From Parasponia andersonii (Eukaryota > Streptophyta > Magnoliopsida > Rosales > Cannabaceae), in the NCBI GenBank assembly GCA_002914805.1, contig JXTB01000142.1:300390-364389 (forward strand): a stretch of DNA of 64,000 nucleotides, given 5' to 3'. Positions 25,218-37,589 of this stretch are shown here, in pieces. The position numbers and the translations under genes were made by a program. The notes beneath the pieces were generated by a model that was not told the origin of the DNA, made no database searches, and saw only the letters and a program-made list of their open reading frames with translations. Every line of letters starts with the position of its first letter. The first letter of the stretch is position 1.

Positions 25218-26330
25218 AGCTCCTAGAATTCCATAAAAGATCACTCACCTTGGAATTTTCAACTTCTAAAATTCTCTCAATTCTATGACTGATGGTCATT
25301 TATTAGAATTTCGCAAAAACAATACCATAAATTCTTGTACAAGGTCATTCGTTGGAATTTTCTAAGTTTTAATTTTAAACTCTTAGAACAAAAAGTGTTT
25401 GATCACTCAATGTATTATGTAAATAACTGAATTATATCAATTATTTTTTTGTACAATTCAAAATCACCTAAACTTCTTGCATACTATATGAGTATTGACA
25501 TTCTTGTAATTAGACTCAAAGGATATTCCTTTATACTAAAGGATTATAATCAAGAGGCTATTCTTATAATCTTGAATGAGTCAAACTCAAATTAATAAAC
25601 TCCTATACTTTTAAGTTAGGCATAGGTCTAATTGTATTGTGCAATTTCTAAATTTGTTCACCAATAATACAAATTTTCATTCTCTTTGTTAATTGAATAC
25701 ATGCACTAGTTCATACACTCAAAACTAGTTTTTTTATGTGTATATATTAACAATTCCATAGGATTTGATTATAAATTTTGCAAGGCTAAAGGAATTTCAT
25801 ACATATGCAAGATTGAAAGAGATGTATAATTATCATTCTTATATTTTTTCTACATTATAAATTCTTGTAAAAAGAATTCTAAAGCTTGATGTTAGACGCT
25901 AGTGAATGGAAATTTAAGTAACATGTTCAAACACAATATTTATTTGTCAAATTTATCTATGTATGAAATTAATTATGCTAGGAGATTTGTAAGCAATATA
26001 GGTCTCATTATTCTTGTGAAATTAATTTTGAATCTCTTAATAAATAAATCTCTAACTTCTTATTTGCTATCTTTTTGGTGATATGTTAAGTTATTTACCA
26101 CTTAAGTGTTTTCTTATATCCTTTCTCGCATGAATAATATTAGGTATCCCAAATAATTTACTAAGTTTTTAATACTAATAGATGTGAAGTTGTCACTATT
26201 TAATTAGTGAATGGTATATTAAATTTATTAATGGTAAGTTTTAATATACCAATTGAATAGTGACAACTTACTTTCTATATGGGTCAGTATAAAAGTCTTA
26301 GTAAACTAGTTAGAATATCTGATATTATCC

Positions 26331-26367
<37 letters not shown>

Positions 26368-27390
26368 CATTGTGATTCATTAACATTAACAAATGCATAA
26401 AATTATTATTTAAAAATTATGTAACCACATTGTCTTCCATTGAATTGGTGTATTGTGCATTACAACACTTGCACAAAATTATACTAGCATTGTGTAATAA
26501 TAATGCTAGTATTGTGTATTAAATGATAAAGTAATAACAATGCTTGTTTATAAACAATATCTGTTTAGTTGCTCAAATATTGATACTTTTGATATATTTA
26601 ATTGTTGATTGATAGATTAGTATTTTACATAGTAGTTTATGAGATCATTATTATATAATTTGAATTCATATTATGATATATGTTTTTAGTCATCAAAGTG
26701 GCCAAACTAGAATGTTAATAAATATCAATTGTATAATTAAATTCAAGTGTATTATAAAAAAGAAGAATGTTTTCATAAATAAGTTAATTGAACTTGTTAG
26801 CCCCAATGTTATGAACAACTATCCATTAATGAAAAGACTACCATCTAAAATATTATTGAACAAGAATGGGTATAATATGATGTCTTTATGATATATTGTT
26901 ATAACTTTAGTATAATATGATGTCTTTATGATATATTGTTATAACTTTATGATGTTTATGCAATTGACACTCTAAAAGCAATTATGTGTTTATGATAATT
27001 TATATTTTCTCTTACTCTATACACACAGTTGACTAAGAAGAATGATTAAATAATTAGGCTTTGATAAAAATATTATTGTTGGATCACTATTGACACCTGC
27101 AGATATAGATCAGGTTAGGTTAAAGGCTGGTGTTATGGTATATAGAAGAGATTTTGTCAATAAATATGATGCATGACCATTCTGAATAGATTTAGTTTCA
27201 GCATATTCATCATCTATATTATGATATTGTAAAAGTCATCAAATTTAAGATCTTGGATTGATATTTATGCAAATTAGGATTTGTTGTCTCATGAAAATTC
27301 TTACATTTTAACCAAGTTCGTCGAGAGCACATGAAGAATGTTAGTGACATAAAGTGTGAGAAATTTTATGAGATCTATCTCATGGAAGAT
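25218..27390. other. Gene-poor AT-rich DNA with an (AT)n tract
   Basis: No recognisable exon. Contents include an (AT)n run at 26336-26366, a twofold direct repeat (tataatatgatgtctttatg at 26871 and 26911), and degenerate frames around 26673-27390 that I could not assign to any family. These may be decayed transposon DNA. Confidence 0.4.
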
Positions 27391-29297
27391 ATAATTAAGT
27401 TTACCGAGGATAATAGTTTGTAGTATTGTTGAATCCATTGTTGCCCCCATCTTATGATCTTATTCCTTTATCCATTGATGCTAGTCTCGTTAGGTCTCAA
27501 ATTAAGTTTACTGAGGATAATAGTTTATGTTGAAAAATTAAGGTTTCAATCTTACTCACTCTTATTTTGAAGATAACAAACATTTGATTTAGTACTAATG
27601 ATTTAACTTGAGTATGTAGTGAAATGGTATTAAAATTCTACCTCAAGTAAATCAAGGAATCAAGCTTGAAAATGGATGCTTGTGGACTTATTAGAATCAA
27701 GCTTGAAGATAAATAATCAAGATACAAGATCGTGTCTAGATAAGGTATATTCATACTTAGTCTTGTATTTGATTTAGTTCATTGCACATAAATTCTCTTT
27801 ACATTGGCTCATACTTTTCAAAAGAGTTTTTAAACTATCTTAAGCTTAAAATGGTTATTTTATCGTAGAAGTTTGAAAATAGAATATAATGATCTCTTTG
27901 AATGGGAAAATATTCTTTAAAACATGGTTTCTTAAGGTTAAATAAGTTGCAAATATATTTGAAATCATGATTATTTGAAATAGGCTAAAAGAAGATTTTC
28001 TATTTACAAATAATAATGAGTTTTAGGATGAACACTTTCTAAATTATTGTTAAAAATCTTAGTAAAACTAAAACAAGTTTGCAATAGTCAAAATATTCTT
28101 TTTAAATTGATTTCTAATGTTTTTAAATTGTTTAAAACAAGTTTAGAAGTCAGTTTTTGAAAAACGCCAAAAGCTGTTGAAATATGAAAAAAAAAATACC
28201 AAAATTCTATCAGAATTTGAAATATGACCAAAATCATATTTTGGTCGACCAAAGTTGGTCGACCAATTTTTAGACCAGTGGCCAGAAATGACCGTTGAAG
28301 CTGAACTGATGTGTTAAACTCTAACGGCTATATTTTTAGTCGACCAGCATTAATTTTAGTCGATTAAACATTTGGCAGAAAGCTAATAACGGCTAGTTTT
28401 CTTGGATATTTATATATAGAGTTTCATTTGATAGTATTTAACACAAGAGCATGAACTTAAATTGATATTCATCTACTCTCAAAGTGTCTTAGCATATTTT
28501 CACATCAATTACACTTTTAAATCATATTGAGCTAATCTTAGAGCATCTATAGTGCATTGTTCTCAAATCTCCTAAGTCAAAATTGTATTAATTATTTTAT
28601 GAAGAGAATTTGTGAGTGAGTGTGAGATGAGGTTGCCAGCGGATTCATAAATAACCCGATTTAAGTGATGTTACTACCGAAGCCATAAATAACCCATGAG
28701 TTAGTGAGATTGGCACCATTATCTAAACAATCCAAATAGGTGAGGTTGTCACCGGAGTCAAAATAATCCGAGATTAGACGTGATAGAACCGGAGTCAAGA
28801 CTATTGTAAAGGTTAGGGTGTACCTAAGAAGAATTCACTCCGTTTGTAAAAGGGTCGGTCAAGCCCATAATCTTGATCCGATAGTGGAAAGCTCAAAGCA
28901 AGTTACCGAGGGCCGGGGAAGTAGGTAAACCGTCGTGTTTGTCGAATCTCGTAAAAACCGAATTTACACTTTCTCTATCTCTACACTCTTTACTTTATTG
29001 CAAGCTATTAAATTGAGTGTTTAATATTTAGTGTGCTTAATATACTTGCTATTATTACTATATGTTTTGGCATTATTGTTGATTTAGCTAAAAAGTTTTA
29101 AAATAGTGGTCTATAGTTTTGAATAGTCCAAAAGTTTGTTAAAATGTTTTAAAACCCAATTCACCCCCCTTTCTTGGGTTGTCAATCTTGAGCTAACAAT
29201 AGCTAATAGTTTATAGTACGTTGAATCCATTGTTGCCCCTATCTTATGATCTTATTCCTTTACCCATTGCTGCTAGTCTCGTTAGGTCTCAAATTCC
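27391..29297. repeat. Local tandem duplication split by a solo LTR
   Basis: A unit of about 112 bp (aagtttaccgaggataatag ... gtctcgttaggtctcaaatt) lies at about 27391-27503. A second copy begins at 27503, is interrupted after gataatagttta, and resumes after 29198 (gttgaatccattgttgcccc ... ggtctcaaatt, to 29297). The two parts match the first copy with few differences, so the duplication came first and the insertion later. Confidence 0.75.
27528..29198 (+). mobile_element. Solo LTR, probably Copia type
   Basis: About 1.67 kb starting TGTTGAAAAATT and ending GAGCTAACA, bounded on both sides by aatagttta. A TATA-like tatatatag near 28412 is followed by a plausible transcript start, and the 3' end has the cccaattcacccccctttct motif common near the ends of plant Copia LTRs. 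Internal 'ggtcgaccaa' palindromes and a repeated gtgaggttgncancgga phrase are visible. No internal coding region or second LTR follows, so it looks like a solo LTR left by recombination. Target duplications are not clean: five to six extra bases lie between the CA end and the right aatagttta. Confidence 0.65.
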
Positions 29298-29298
29298 T

Positions 29299-31965
29299 AA
29301 GTTTCTCTTGATTATATTACATATCTAGTATATGTTTATTTGATTTATCTTCTATTATGACGGTTTAACTCATTTTTGAATATGTAGATTTGTTTCCTAA
29401 GTAAGGTATTCAGGAGAATCTTCTGTTCTCAATTTTTTTTTTTTTAAAGAAAAACTAGACTAATTGTACCAATCAAGATCCGGCTTCTTTATTAAGAATC
29501 GAGATTCCAAATTGAAGATATTTCTATTTTTCAGACCATAGTTATATGGTTTATTATAGTTTTAACTTACTAGAGTCAAGTTTTGAACCCAGAAGAATAA
29601 TTATGAAGAAGAATGATTAAATTAGGAATTTATATTAGAGAACACATCATAAAATTACTTTTTTCAACTTTTTTTTAATCAGACTCCCTTGTGTTTTCAA
29701 ATTAGGAATTTATATTAGAGAAGACGTTGGATTTGATTTTTTTTTTTTTCTTATACAGAAGTCATATAATTTAACTAGTTTTGAAAATCCAACTTTCTCA
29801 TATAAACTAAACTGGGAAAATTAATAAGAAATTGAAAAATTATCTTTAGTAGATGGTAGGCTTAGATTTATATTATATTTTTACTTTGTGTTTGAATAGA
29901 TAGATGATTTTTTGGAAACTATTTTATCACTTATGAGGTCATTTGAAAAATCAAAATGTTACTTGGAAACTACTTTAGACAATTCTGAAATTTAATTTGA
30001 ATCTAAATCTAACATTTACTAAGGATAATTTTGTTATTTCTATCATTTCCTAATTTTGATGATATGAGAAGTTTAAATTTCAAAAATAATCAAATTAATT
30101 ACAAGGCTTTTTGTAATAAAATATTAAATTCAAAGAGGTTTTTCCATATTTAAACACATGGGTTTCATAAAATAAATTATGAAACACAAGGTCATTTTAC
30201 AATGGTTTCTCATTTATACTATTATCATTCATCTAGAAATATTAATAGGCTTTTATTATATAAGTTAGTTTTCTAATTCTATTTGGTTTTCTATTCGTGA
30301 TTTCCCTATTGTTTAATTTCCTATTTTAGGTTTATGTTTTTTGTTCGTATTAGCTTCTTATTTTTGTTTAATTTTCTTGTTTGATTCAATTATCTATCTA
30401 TAAATAGACCTCTCTATTCAGTTTTTAGAAGATTTAAGTTTTGAAATACAAAATATATTCACTCTCTCTTAAATTGTTCTTGTTCTCTCTAGAGTTCCTC
30501 TCGTTTTTTTTTTCGCTCTCTAGTTCTACATCAATTAAATAGCGAATTAATCATAGATTTTGTAATCTTGTTGTTTCCTTTAACATTTTTTCTTCTCATT
30601 GACTACTTCCCAAACTTTCATCCATAATATTAGTAAATAGGCAAAATAAAGATGACCTGAAAGTCTGATTGCCACGAGATTTTGCTGCCATAAATAAGAC
30701 CTTTTGCAATGGATCATTTAACATGTAATTTTTTTTAGAAAATTTAGAATTGAATCATTCTTTTACTTCTTCAATATAAGACTTGTTCTAACACTAAAAA
30801 CAATAATACTAATACTTTTTGCTGAAACTAGGCGGTTGATTACTTCATTCCAACGTGTATACAAGTCTCTACCTAATACTATAAATATCTATTCTGCATC
30901 ATAATAAAAACCCCATCGAAAAAGTCATATAACTAAACTGTACCAAATTATTATTATTTTAATAAAAAAAAAAAAAGAGACTTCCTCTTTTAAACTTTTA
31001 AAAAGTCCAAACTTGTACTACTTTTCCCTTCAATTTTTTTTTTTTTTTTTTTTCGGATAATTGAGTTAAATTGCCCTTTAATTTAAGAACAAATTAAGCA
31101 TCAATCTTGATCTTAACGATAGCAGTTAGATAAAAGGACGTATTTTGTACGCAATATAGATGGTCATAATGCATTAGAAGAGCCCTAAGCACAACATTTA
31201 CTAATACACCATGCTTCCACAGAAGAGCCCTTTATGTTTTGTTGATAATCCTCTCCAACAGTACTCCTTTGTATCTTACTTACTTACAGCTGTAAATGTC
31301 AAGCCAGTTAAAACCATAAATTTTCACTTGAGGCTAATCTTGGTGACTCTAGAAATCACATTCTTATTAATTTCTGGATCAACCATTATTCAGCTCTCTA
31401 ACTCAACAGTGAGTAGAAAATACAAGTACTAAAAGTGGGGAAAATAAATAGACTGGACAATGCAAGTTGGGGTTATATTATTTTTATTTTGCCATCTTGA
31501 AAACAAAATATTAATTTGATAGCAGAGTTGAAGATCCATTGAACCAGTCATCATATTAATTGTTTAAACATATTTTGTTTACTTGAAAGAAATGATTTCA
31601 TCAATATTGTTTTAACTTCTTCAAAGCAAGAATTGTTATCCACCATTAATTTTTGGTGGAACTAGTAAGAGAGTGGTTGATTACTTCATGTACACAGGTC
31701 TACTTAATACAAAATAATAATAATAACCTTCTTTTCTAATTTTAATAAGTAAAAAAAAAAAAACACTGAATTAACAAATTACAGGAAAATGAACCAAAAC
31801 AAATTCATCATTCTCCTTTAGTGTGTACAAATCAAATTATTTCCATATCTAATTTCTCTATTATAGCACATTCATTAACAAAAAAAGAAAACGAAAAAAC
31901 ATTTAGCACTTCTTTATAATTCTCCGACCAAAAATTAAAAAAAAAAAAATCTCTTTTACTCGTTC
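29299..31965. other. Intergenic DNA with possible LTR fragment
   Basis: No gene is visible. A segment at about 30240-30600 looks like part of an LTR: ctataaatagacctctctat could be its TATA region, followed by a CT-rich stretch. Sequence near 30770-30960 resembles 31600-31770 (both contain gttgattacttcat and a following taataccttaat-like phrase), an old duplication. Long A and T runs occur near 30965 and 31035. Confidence 0.4.
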
Positions 31966-32760
31966 TCACCACCATGGTTTCCAACTGTAATCACAGTCGT
32001 TAGAGACGATCTTCGCCTTCGCCGTTAACGTATCCACCGTCACATCACAGCGGACTTTAACGGCAATCGTCCACGTCTTAACGGACCCCACCTTCATCTT
32101 AACGGGAATCTTCAGCTTCAACTTCAACGGTACCTTCCCCTGCTTCTCCCCATTCCTCAGCGCCTTCTGTACGGAGCTCGTCAACTCAATCCTCGGCCCC
32201 GTCAACGCCGTCTTTAACACCGTCACGTTATTCGACGGCTGGTAAAACCGCGGAATAACGCCGTTACAGAGCTCGACGTCCGAGTAGTACACAGTAGCAG
32301 AGCTATCTCTCCCGTAGTAGATTCCTATCTTGTTGTTAGGGTTTTCAGCTCGGACGGTGACGTCGATCGCCGGAGAAATAGCCGGCGACGAGACGTTGAT
32401 CCCCTTGATCGCGAAGCTGTCGACGGCGTACTTCGGCGATTCCGGCCGGTAAACGAGGTAGAGGACGGCGGCGGCGACGCCGGCGAGGAGGATGAGGGCG
32501 GAAATTACGGCTAGGAGCCCGCAGAAGCAGGCCCGGCACCGGCTCCGGTGATCTTTCCGGCGAGCGTACTGCTGGAGGCGGCGGGAGTTCTCCGGTGGCG
32601 GAACGCGGTAGACTTGGTCTTTGGGGATCTGGATGACATAAGTTCCCGGAGAGGGTATGGGCCTTTCCGGCGATGGAGGAACGAGCTTCAGAGGCAGTTC
32701 CGACGAGTCGTGAGGCGACGCCGTTTGGGGCGAGTCACGCGGGTAGACTCGGTCGGTCAT
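31966..32760 (-). CDS. NHL13: NDR1/HIN1-like protein, NHL13 type (LEA_2 family)
   Basis: Single exon, 264 residues, ATG at 32760. NHL proteins are membrane-anchored LEA_2-domain proteins linked to immunity; the Arabidopsis NHL13 has been implicated in flagellin-triggered oxidative burst and bacterial resistance. The N-terminal cytosolic part has the clade motif IPKDQVYRVPPPEN (residues 45-58) and a basic RRKDHRSRCRACFC stretch. One transmembrane helix spans about 81-104, ending YLVYRPESPKY. The LEA_2 domain covers about 118-250, with the NPN motif (NPNNKIGIYY, 140-149) and an expected extracellular location with Asn-glycosylation sites. Length matches the family (about 250-265). GC content is well above its surroundings. 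The exact NHL number rests on the motif and remembered synteny; NHL6-type is the alternative. Confidence 0.9.
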   Translation of the reverse strand: MTDRVYPRDSPQTASPHDSSELPLKLVPPSPERPIPSPGTYVIQIPKDQVYRVPPPENSRRLQQYARRKDHRSRCRACFCGLLAVISALILLAGVAAAVLYLVYRPESPKYAVDSFAIKGINVSSPAISPAIDVTVRAENPNNKIGIYYGRDSSATVYYSDVELCNGVIPRFYQPSNNVTVLKTALTGPRIELTSSVQKALRNGEKQGKVPLKLKLKIPVKMKVGSVKTWTIAVKVRCDVTVDTLTAKAKIVSNDCDYSWKPWW

Positions 32761-33110
32761 TGTCTTTTCCTGCTGAGTTGAATCGGACTGAACTCAGTGA
32801 GTTGCTTCGAGTCGAAAGCTTTCTAACAAAAAATCGAAGAAAAAAAAGCAAAAATGGTGAGTGAGAGAAAGAGAGAGAGGGACTGAGACTTTTTGTATGT
32901 ATAGGGTGACCGCGTAAGCGAGCGAGACCGCGTAAGAGAGGCAGCGGTCGATGATGGAATGACTGAACTAACCCTCTATTGACTATTGACTATGGTGGTG
33001 TTGGGGCTATGGTAAGGGTAAAAGTGGGGATTCGTATTTTCAAAGAGAGGGTGAGAAAAAGAAAGGTCCAGAGGGGGTCACTGACAGCTGAGGTTAAGTG
33101 ACCTGTGAGT
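32761..33110 (-). promoter_or_regulatory. NHL13-like promoter with paired CGCG boxes and W-boxes
   Basis: Upstream of the ATG (minus strand), the order is a CT-rich leader (about 32862-32890), a TATA-like ctatacatac (about 32895-32904), two ACCGCGT motifs at 32909-32915 and 32927-32933 (CGCG-box form, CAMTA sites), and two TTGACT W-box cores at 32979-32984 and 32986-32991 (WRKY sites). Both pairs lie within about 235 bp of the start codon. CAMTA and WRKY factors control Ca2+ and pathogen responses, which fits an NHL gene. Binding is not shown by sequence alone. Confidence 0.55.
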
Positions 33111-34430
33111 GAAGTTACTATTTTGCCCTCGTAGGTTTAGGTGTTGTTCATGAAGGCACGCATAACGAGTCCATGTATGGAACTTACGATTTTTTTTATC
33201 TTTTAAAGATTAGTTAATTAGATGTTTATTTATTTTTATTAGATTTGTTAACATATATGGAGAATCAGAAAGAGAATATGAAGGAAAACATATAACAAAT
33301 AAATTTGTACTTTAATAAATAATTAAGTGGAACGCACGTCCCAAGAATCTGCTCTACAAATAACATGCACATCTTATACACAGAATTAAGAAAATTAATA
33401 CACGAATAAAAAAAGATGAATGTATGACCATAAAAAAATGTGCCAGTTAGCAAAACAATATTGTTTTTGTTATCTAAACATACTAGTTGAAAGATGACTT
33501 TTTTTATTTAAATTGAGCAATCTAAAAATTTACTTTTTCAATAATGATAGTTGAGAACATATTAAATGCGACATATCACAAACAATTTGATGACTTTTAA
33601 GCATTAATACGCGTAAGAAGGAGCATAAATTTGGGTAGAGATTTTGGTGCATGTTATACGAGTAACACATCAATTTACAAATAATCTGAATTTATATTTG
33701 TCCCAAAAAAAAATGTGTCATGAATTTATCAGAATTAAATTGTACGTATCTAATTCATTTTTATATCCAAATTAAAGTCATTTATTATTTTTTTCTTCTC
33801 TTTTAAACTATAGTTGGAAGAACTCCACTGTTCATATTAAAAAGTTAACCAACATTTGAAGATCATACGTAAATTGTAAAGCCACCCAACTTCGAATATT
33901 CGACACAAAACAACTTACTTTCTTGTTTGCTATAGCAGGAAGAGCTCTACTACATGTACCGAATGCTAATCAACTGCTTAGCTTGTAACTTTGTTGTTAA
34001 ACTCAATAAAAAAACTAAGAAAACATTCTACTTGAAAAAATATTAAGGAAACTAAGAAAATACGTAATAAAGCATCTATTAAGAAAATACAATACATAGC
34101 TAGTTCTACATCACAAGGGTAGAGATAGAATATCGTGCAGCCTGTTCTACCTGTAATATGCGCATAATGATCCAAATAATATGTGCGAAACGGTATGGAC
34201 CTACAAATCATGACTGACAAGCCAACTTACCATTGCCTAAAATTGATGAGGATATTCCAATCTTATTTTTTCCAAATTACTTTGATTATGATTAAGATTA
34301 TATATGATTAACGATGAAATAAATATGTCCTTATGTAAAAGGTACTAGAGTTCAAAGTATAAAAAATTATAAGTTACATGAACTGAAGTATAAACGTGTG
34401 CCATGCAAATGATAGGACAAGCCCGGTCAA
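33111..34430. other. Intergenic DNA, no gene seen
   Basis: AT-rich with scattered stops in every frame. Two short open frames at 33265-33453 and 33978-34220 lack any family resemblance. No repeats stand out. Confidence 0.5.
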
Positions 34431-34439
34431 GTGGTCACA

Positions 34440-34830
34440 TGTGCATCTCTACGCACGAATCATGAAAAAAAAAAAAAAAAAAAAAAAAAAAGAAAGGAAA
34501 AAATACAATATCAATAAGAATGTTTGGCAAGCTTTTTCTTATATTCATATAATATTTCTTTATAATACGACTTAACTGTAGAAAAGTACCATACCGACAA
34601 TTATGTTGCTTAACACATATTTTGTGTACAATCAAGAGATTTGTAAAGGGAAAAAATGCCAAAAAAATAAAGAAAAAAAAGAAGTCTAAGAAGAAGAGAG
34701 TACCTAAAACGAAGCGAATATAAATGAGGCTTGCAGCACTTGGATATTTTTTCACTCTCTTTGATTATGTGTGTTTTAGATGGTGTGTGAGAGAGAAAGA
34801 TGGATAGATAGAGTTATTTATATTTGGTGA
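34440..34830 (-). ncRNA. Possible unassigned transcript unit (weak)
   Basis: On the minus strand there is a TATA-like ccaaatataaataac near 34814-34828, a CT-rich leader about 30 bases downstream, and a donor-like ttttag|gtactctc near 34701, followed by an acceptor-like tctacag near 34575. There is no sensible coding frame; the open frame over 34435-34755 is largely Phe/Lys from A/T runs. It could be a noncoding transcript or chance. Confidence 0.2.
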
Positions 34831-34977
34831 TGAAATTGGGGTTGGGGGAGAGGGTGCGGAACGAGTAAAAAAGTGTTGTGGGTAATATAATATACAGTTC
34901 ATTGTTTGGTGTCAAAATTCAAAAAAGGAAGCTTCTTGTGTGTAGTCTTCTATCTGTCTTTACATGACATGTTTCAG

Positions 34978-35048
34978 GTGTGGCAAAATGGCAAGTTTAA
35001 CAAGTCATGAATTGGAAAGAAAATATATTGGCCGCCATTTTGCCACAC
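34978..35048. repeat. Perfect 15-bp inverted repeat (hairpin)
   Basis: gtgtggcaaaatggc (34978-34992) is the exact reverse complement of gccattttgccacac (35034-35048), with a 41-base loop. Similarity continues outward imperfectly for about 15-20 bases. It is unusually GC-rich for the region and not explained by any element I identified. Confidence 0.85.
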
Positions 35049-35559
35049 GCGATTAATTGTCTTATAAGGAACCATGCCAACTGTCTATTATCCAAACTTG
35101 GCTTTGTGTTGCATCTATTATCTCCTTCAATTGTATCTAAATACCACTTTTGACGTTCCGATTTCTTATAACCAAAGAGTTTCCCTTTTGTTTTCTAAGA
35201 AAGTCAAAAAAGTTAACATATTTATCAAATTAGTGTTATAAAATGACTTAAGTATCTATTAACATTTTTATTGATAAAATCACTTAACCAAGCACTCCAA
35301 AATACTTGGTCTCGAAGGGAAAAAAAAAATACTCATATAAAATAAATTGATCTGTGATTTTTAGTAATAATTTTAATGTGTTTAATAGAGTTATTTGAGT
35401 AGGGCTATTATTAGCATTTCAAAATGAACATTAACCCCAAGTTTAACAAGAAATTAGAAATTAAAATACTCTTTTCCTTTTTTGAAGAATAGATGAAATA
35501 ATTTTGGATCTTATGAGAATAGAAGATCAATTGTAGTATCTATCCAATAATAGAAGAGA
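35049..35559. other. Intergenic DNA left of the Copia element
   Basis: AT-rich, no gene or RNA seen. The outer edge of the Copia 3' LTR may lie anywhere between about 35450 and 35570. Confidence 0.45.
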
Positions 35560-36120
35560 TGTTTTTGCCATTAGGCAAAATATTCTTATACTACAAAGAA
35601 CAAACAGATATTATAGCTAAATATACAAATTAACAAGATAATAACTATATGAATAAATTATATTATCAACTACAAGCAAATAATATTGCATAATCAATAA
35701 TATAAACACAATATGTCACAACATGAACACGTGAACTAAACTATATGTCACAAAGAACATGAACATAAGCTGAAAGATTTCAGGAAAAGAACTAAAGCTT
35801 GTGTATCATATAATTTCTTTAAAATAGGTTCTCCTCCTCTTAAAGGATGCTCAGGGATGTCAGGCAGTAGCGATCACCGTACCACAAAGCTACTTTGGTG
35901 AACTAAACTTGTACCCTATGGAAACACCTCAAAGAACTAGAATTAGAACTAAAACTAAACTAATAAAGAGAACTAGAACTCAATCAAGCATTGGAATTCA
36001 AAACTGAAACTAGAAGAGCACAGAGAATTTGAGACAAATGAAAGAATATTTTCTGAAGGTGTGAAGAATGAGAAAAAAAAGGTGCCTCCTTTTATAAGGT
36101 ATGAGGTTTATGACTTTTAC
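35560..36120 (-). repeat. Copia 3' LTR (minus strand)
   Basis: It aligns with 38510-38596 plus 39141-39400; similar phrases are ggcaaaatattc, then aataatattncataatcaatnat, then catgaacataa. Termini are not defined to the base. It also contains the GC-rich stretch near 35860-35900. Confidence 0.6.
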
Positions 36121-36189
36121 ACAAGAAACCGATAAATACTGTTGATTTGTGTATAGCTAACAAAAATGTAATCAATATTTTTTGGACCC

Positions 36190-36780
36190 ATTTTCACCTT
36201 ATTCAATGTAAGTATCACTACTTTGGTAAGACACTCTCACATTTGCAACTATTTGTAGGAGCCTTTCTTCTTTTCCCTAATTCAAATATATTTTGTCTTT
36301 CTTTTATCGAGATACTTTATTTAGAAAGTAATTTCTGGATAGTATAACTTCACCCCAAAACTTCAATATTGTATTCATTATCTTTTTAAATATATGATTC
36401 TTCGTTTAGTAACATCATTTTACTAAAGTGAATAAGGTGATGTGGTTTCATGAATAATTCTGTGCAGTGCAAATATTTCATAAAAATGTGATTCATACTC
36501 ACCACTTCAATCACTTTTTTTACATCTCAATTTTGTTATTAAGTTGATTTTAAACTTTATTCTTATAAAGAACAAATTTCTCTATAGTTTTTTCCTCACT
36601 CTTTAGCAAATACACATAATAATATTTGTGCAATGATTGTAATAATTAGTAAAATACTTATTATCATCTCTTGTGTGTATAAATTTTAAATTATAAATAT
36701 CATTATGGATTAAATTAAGATATTCTGCCTTCCTTTTAATCATTTGGAATGATGATCTTGTCAATTTTTCCTTAATACAA
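36190..36780 (-). pseudogene. Copia integrase relic
   Basis: Translated on the minus strand in pieces: RSSFQMIKRKAEYLNLIHND, then IHTRDDNKYFTNYYN, then GEYESHFYEIFALHRIIHET, then NVLKFWGEVILSRNYFLNKV. This follows the Copia integrase core (LIHTD...G.KYF..FID; GGEY.S..F...C...GI.HE) and the AI..A.Y..N..P region. The catalytic Asp of IHTD has become part of HND, and stops are scattered. Not functional. Confidence 0.75.
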
Positions 36781-37169
36781 GTTACACCCTTATGTTTGGA
36801 ACCATATGAAATGTGGTTATATAATTAAAGTTAATTAATCTACTTAAATTATCATAATTAACTTACTCATCTATCATGCTAGAAAGTGGAATATTCAAGC
36901 AATTAAGCGAAAGAATTATTAACTTTATTAATATTTGACATAACAAATATTAAAATAATCTTAAATAGCCCATCATCTACATAATTCTTACTTATATACA
37001 TTCTATTCTTGAACAAAACACCATTGTTTAATTCTAATACTATACATAATCTATGCTTAATAAGCAGAGAATTGGACATTAATTTTTATGGACTTCTAGT
37101 ACCTTAATTTTTGTGGACTTCTAGCACCTTTTCTAGATATCATCTTTAGGATCACTTTGTCTTAGCCTA

Positions 37170-37300
37170 AATCTTAGACATTGCGGAGTTTTCCTTGTAC
37201 AATTTATCCCCATTCTTAATTAGCTAAAAAGAAGTGAAATTTCTCTGTCCAAGCAGATGTATCTTGTAGTACCAGTATCAATCCATCTTTCTTTTAGGTT
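37170..37300 (-). pseudogene. Copia aspartic protease relic
   Basis: The minus strand reads RWIDTGTTRYICLDRE, then a region resembling GDKLYxGNSAMSK. Copia proteases have D[ST]GA[TS].H[IM]C; here the second Ala is Thr and His is Tyr, so the active site is degraded. It sits between the gag and integrase relics in the normal Copia order. Confidence 0.7.
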
Positions 37301-37589
37301 AGACCCGAAAAGTTCACTTCTAAAACTATTGTAGAGAAGTTTATGACAAATACATCTTGATTGAAGTCATCCATAAAATTTTCCTTGTGGTTCTTCTTCT
37401 TCTTTGATAAGCTATAGTCTGTAGACTTATAACCCATTTTAATAGTTGAAGTATTTTTCTTGAAATTTTGACTGCTTCGAAATTCCTTCTTTTGCTCCCA
37501 ACTTGGCAACTTTACTAGATTTGTTCTTCTTGGAGCTTTGGCTATGTTTTACCACATTTTCCTAAGTCATAGAAAACGAGTTGGTTCAT

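Noticed and set aside
34435..34755. Phe-rich 106-codon frame on the minus strand
   Set aside because: Much of it is translation of A/T runs, without a conserved motif.
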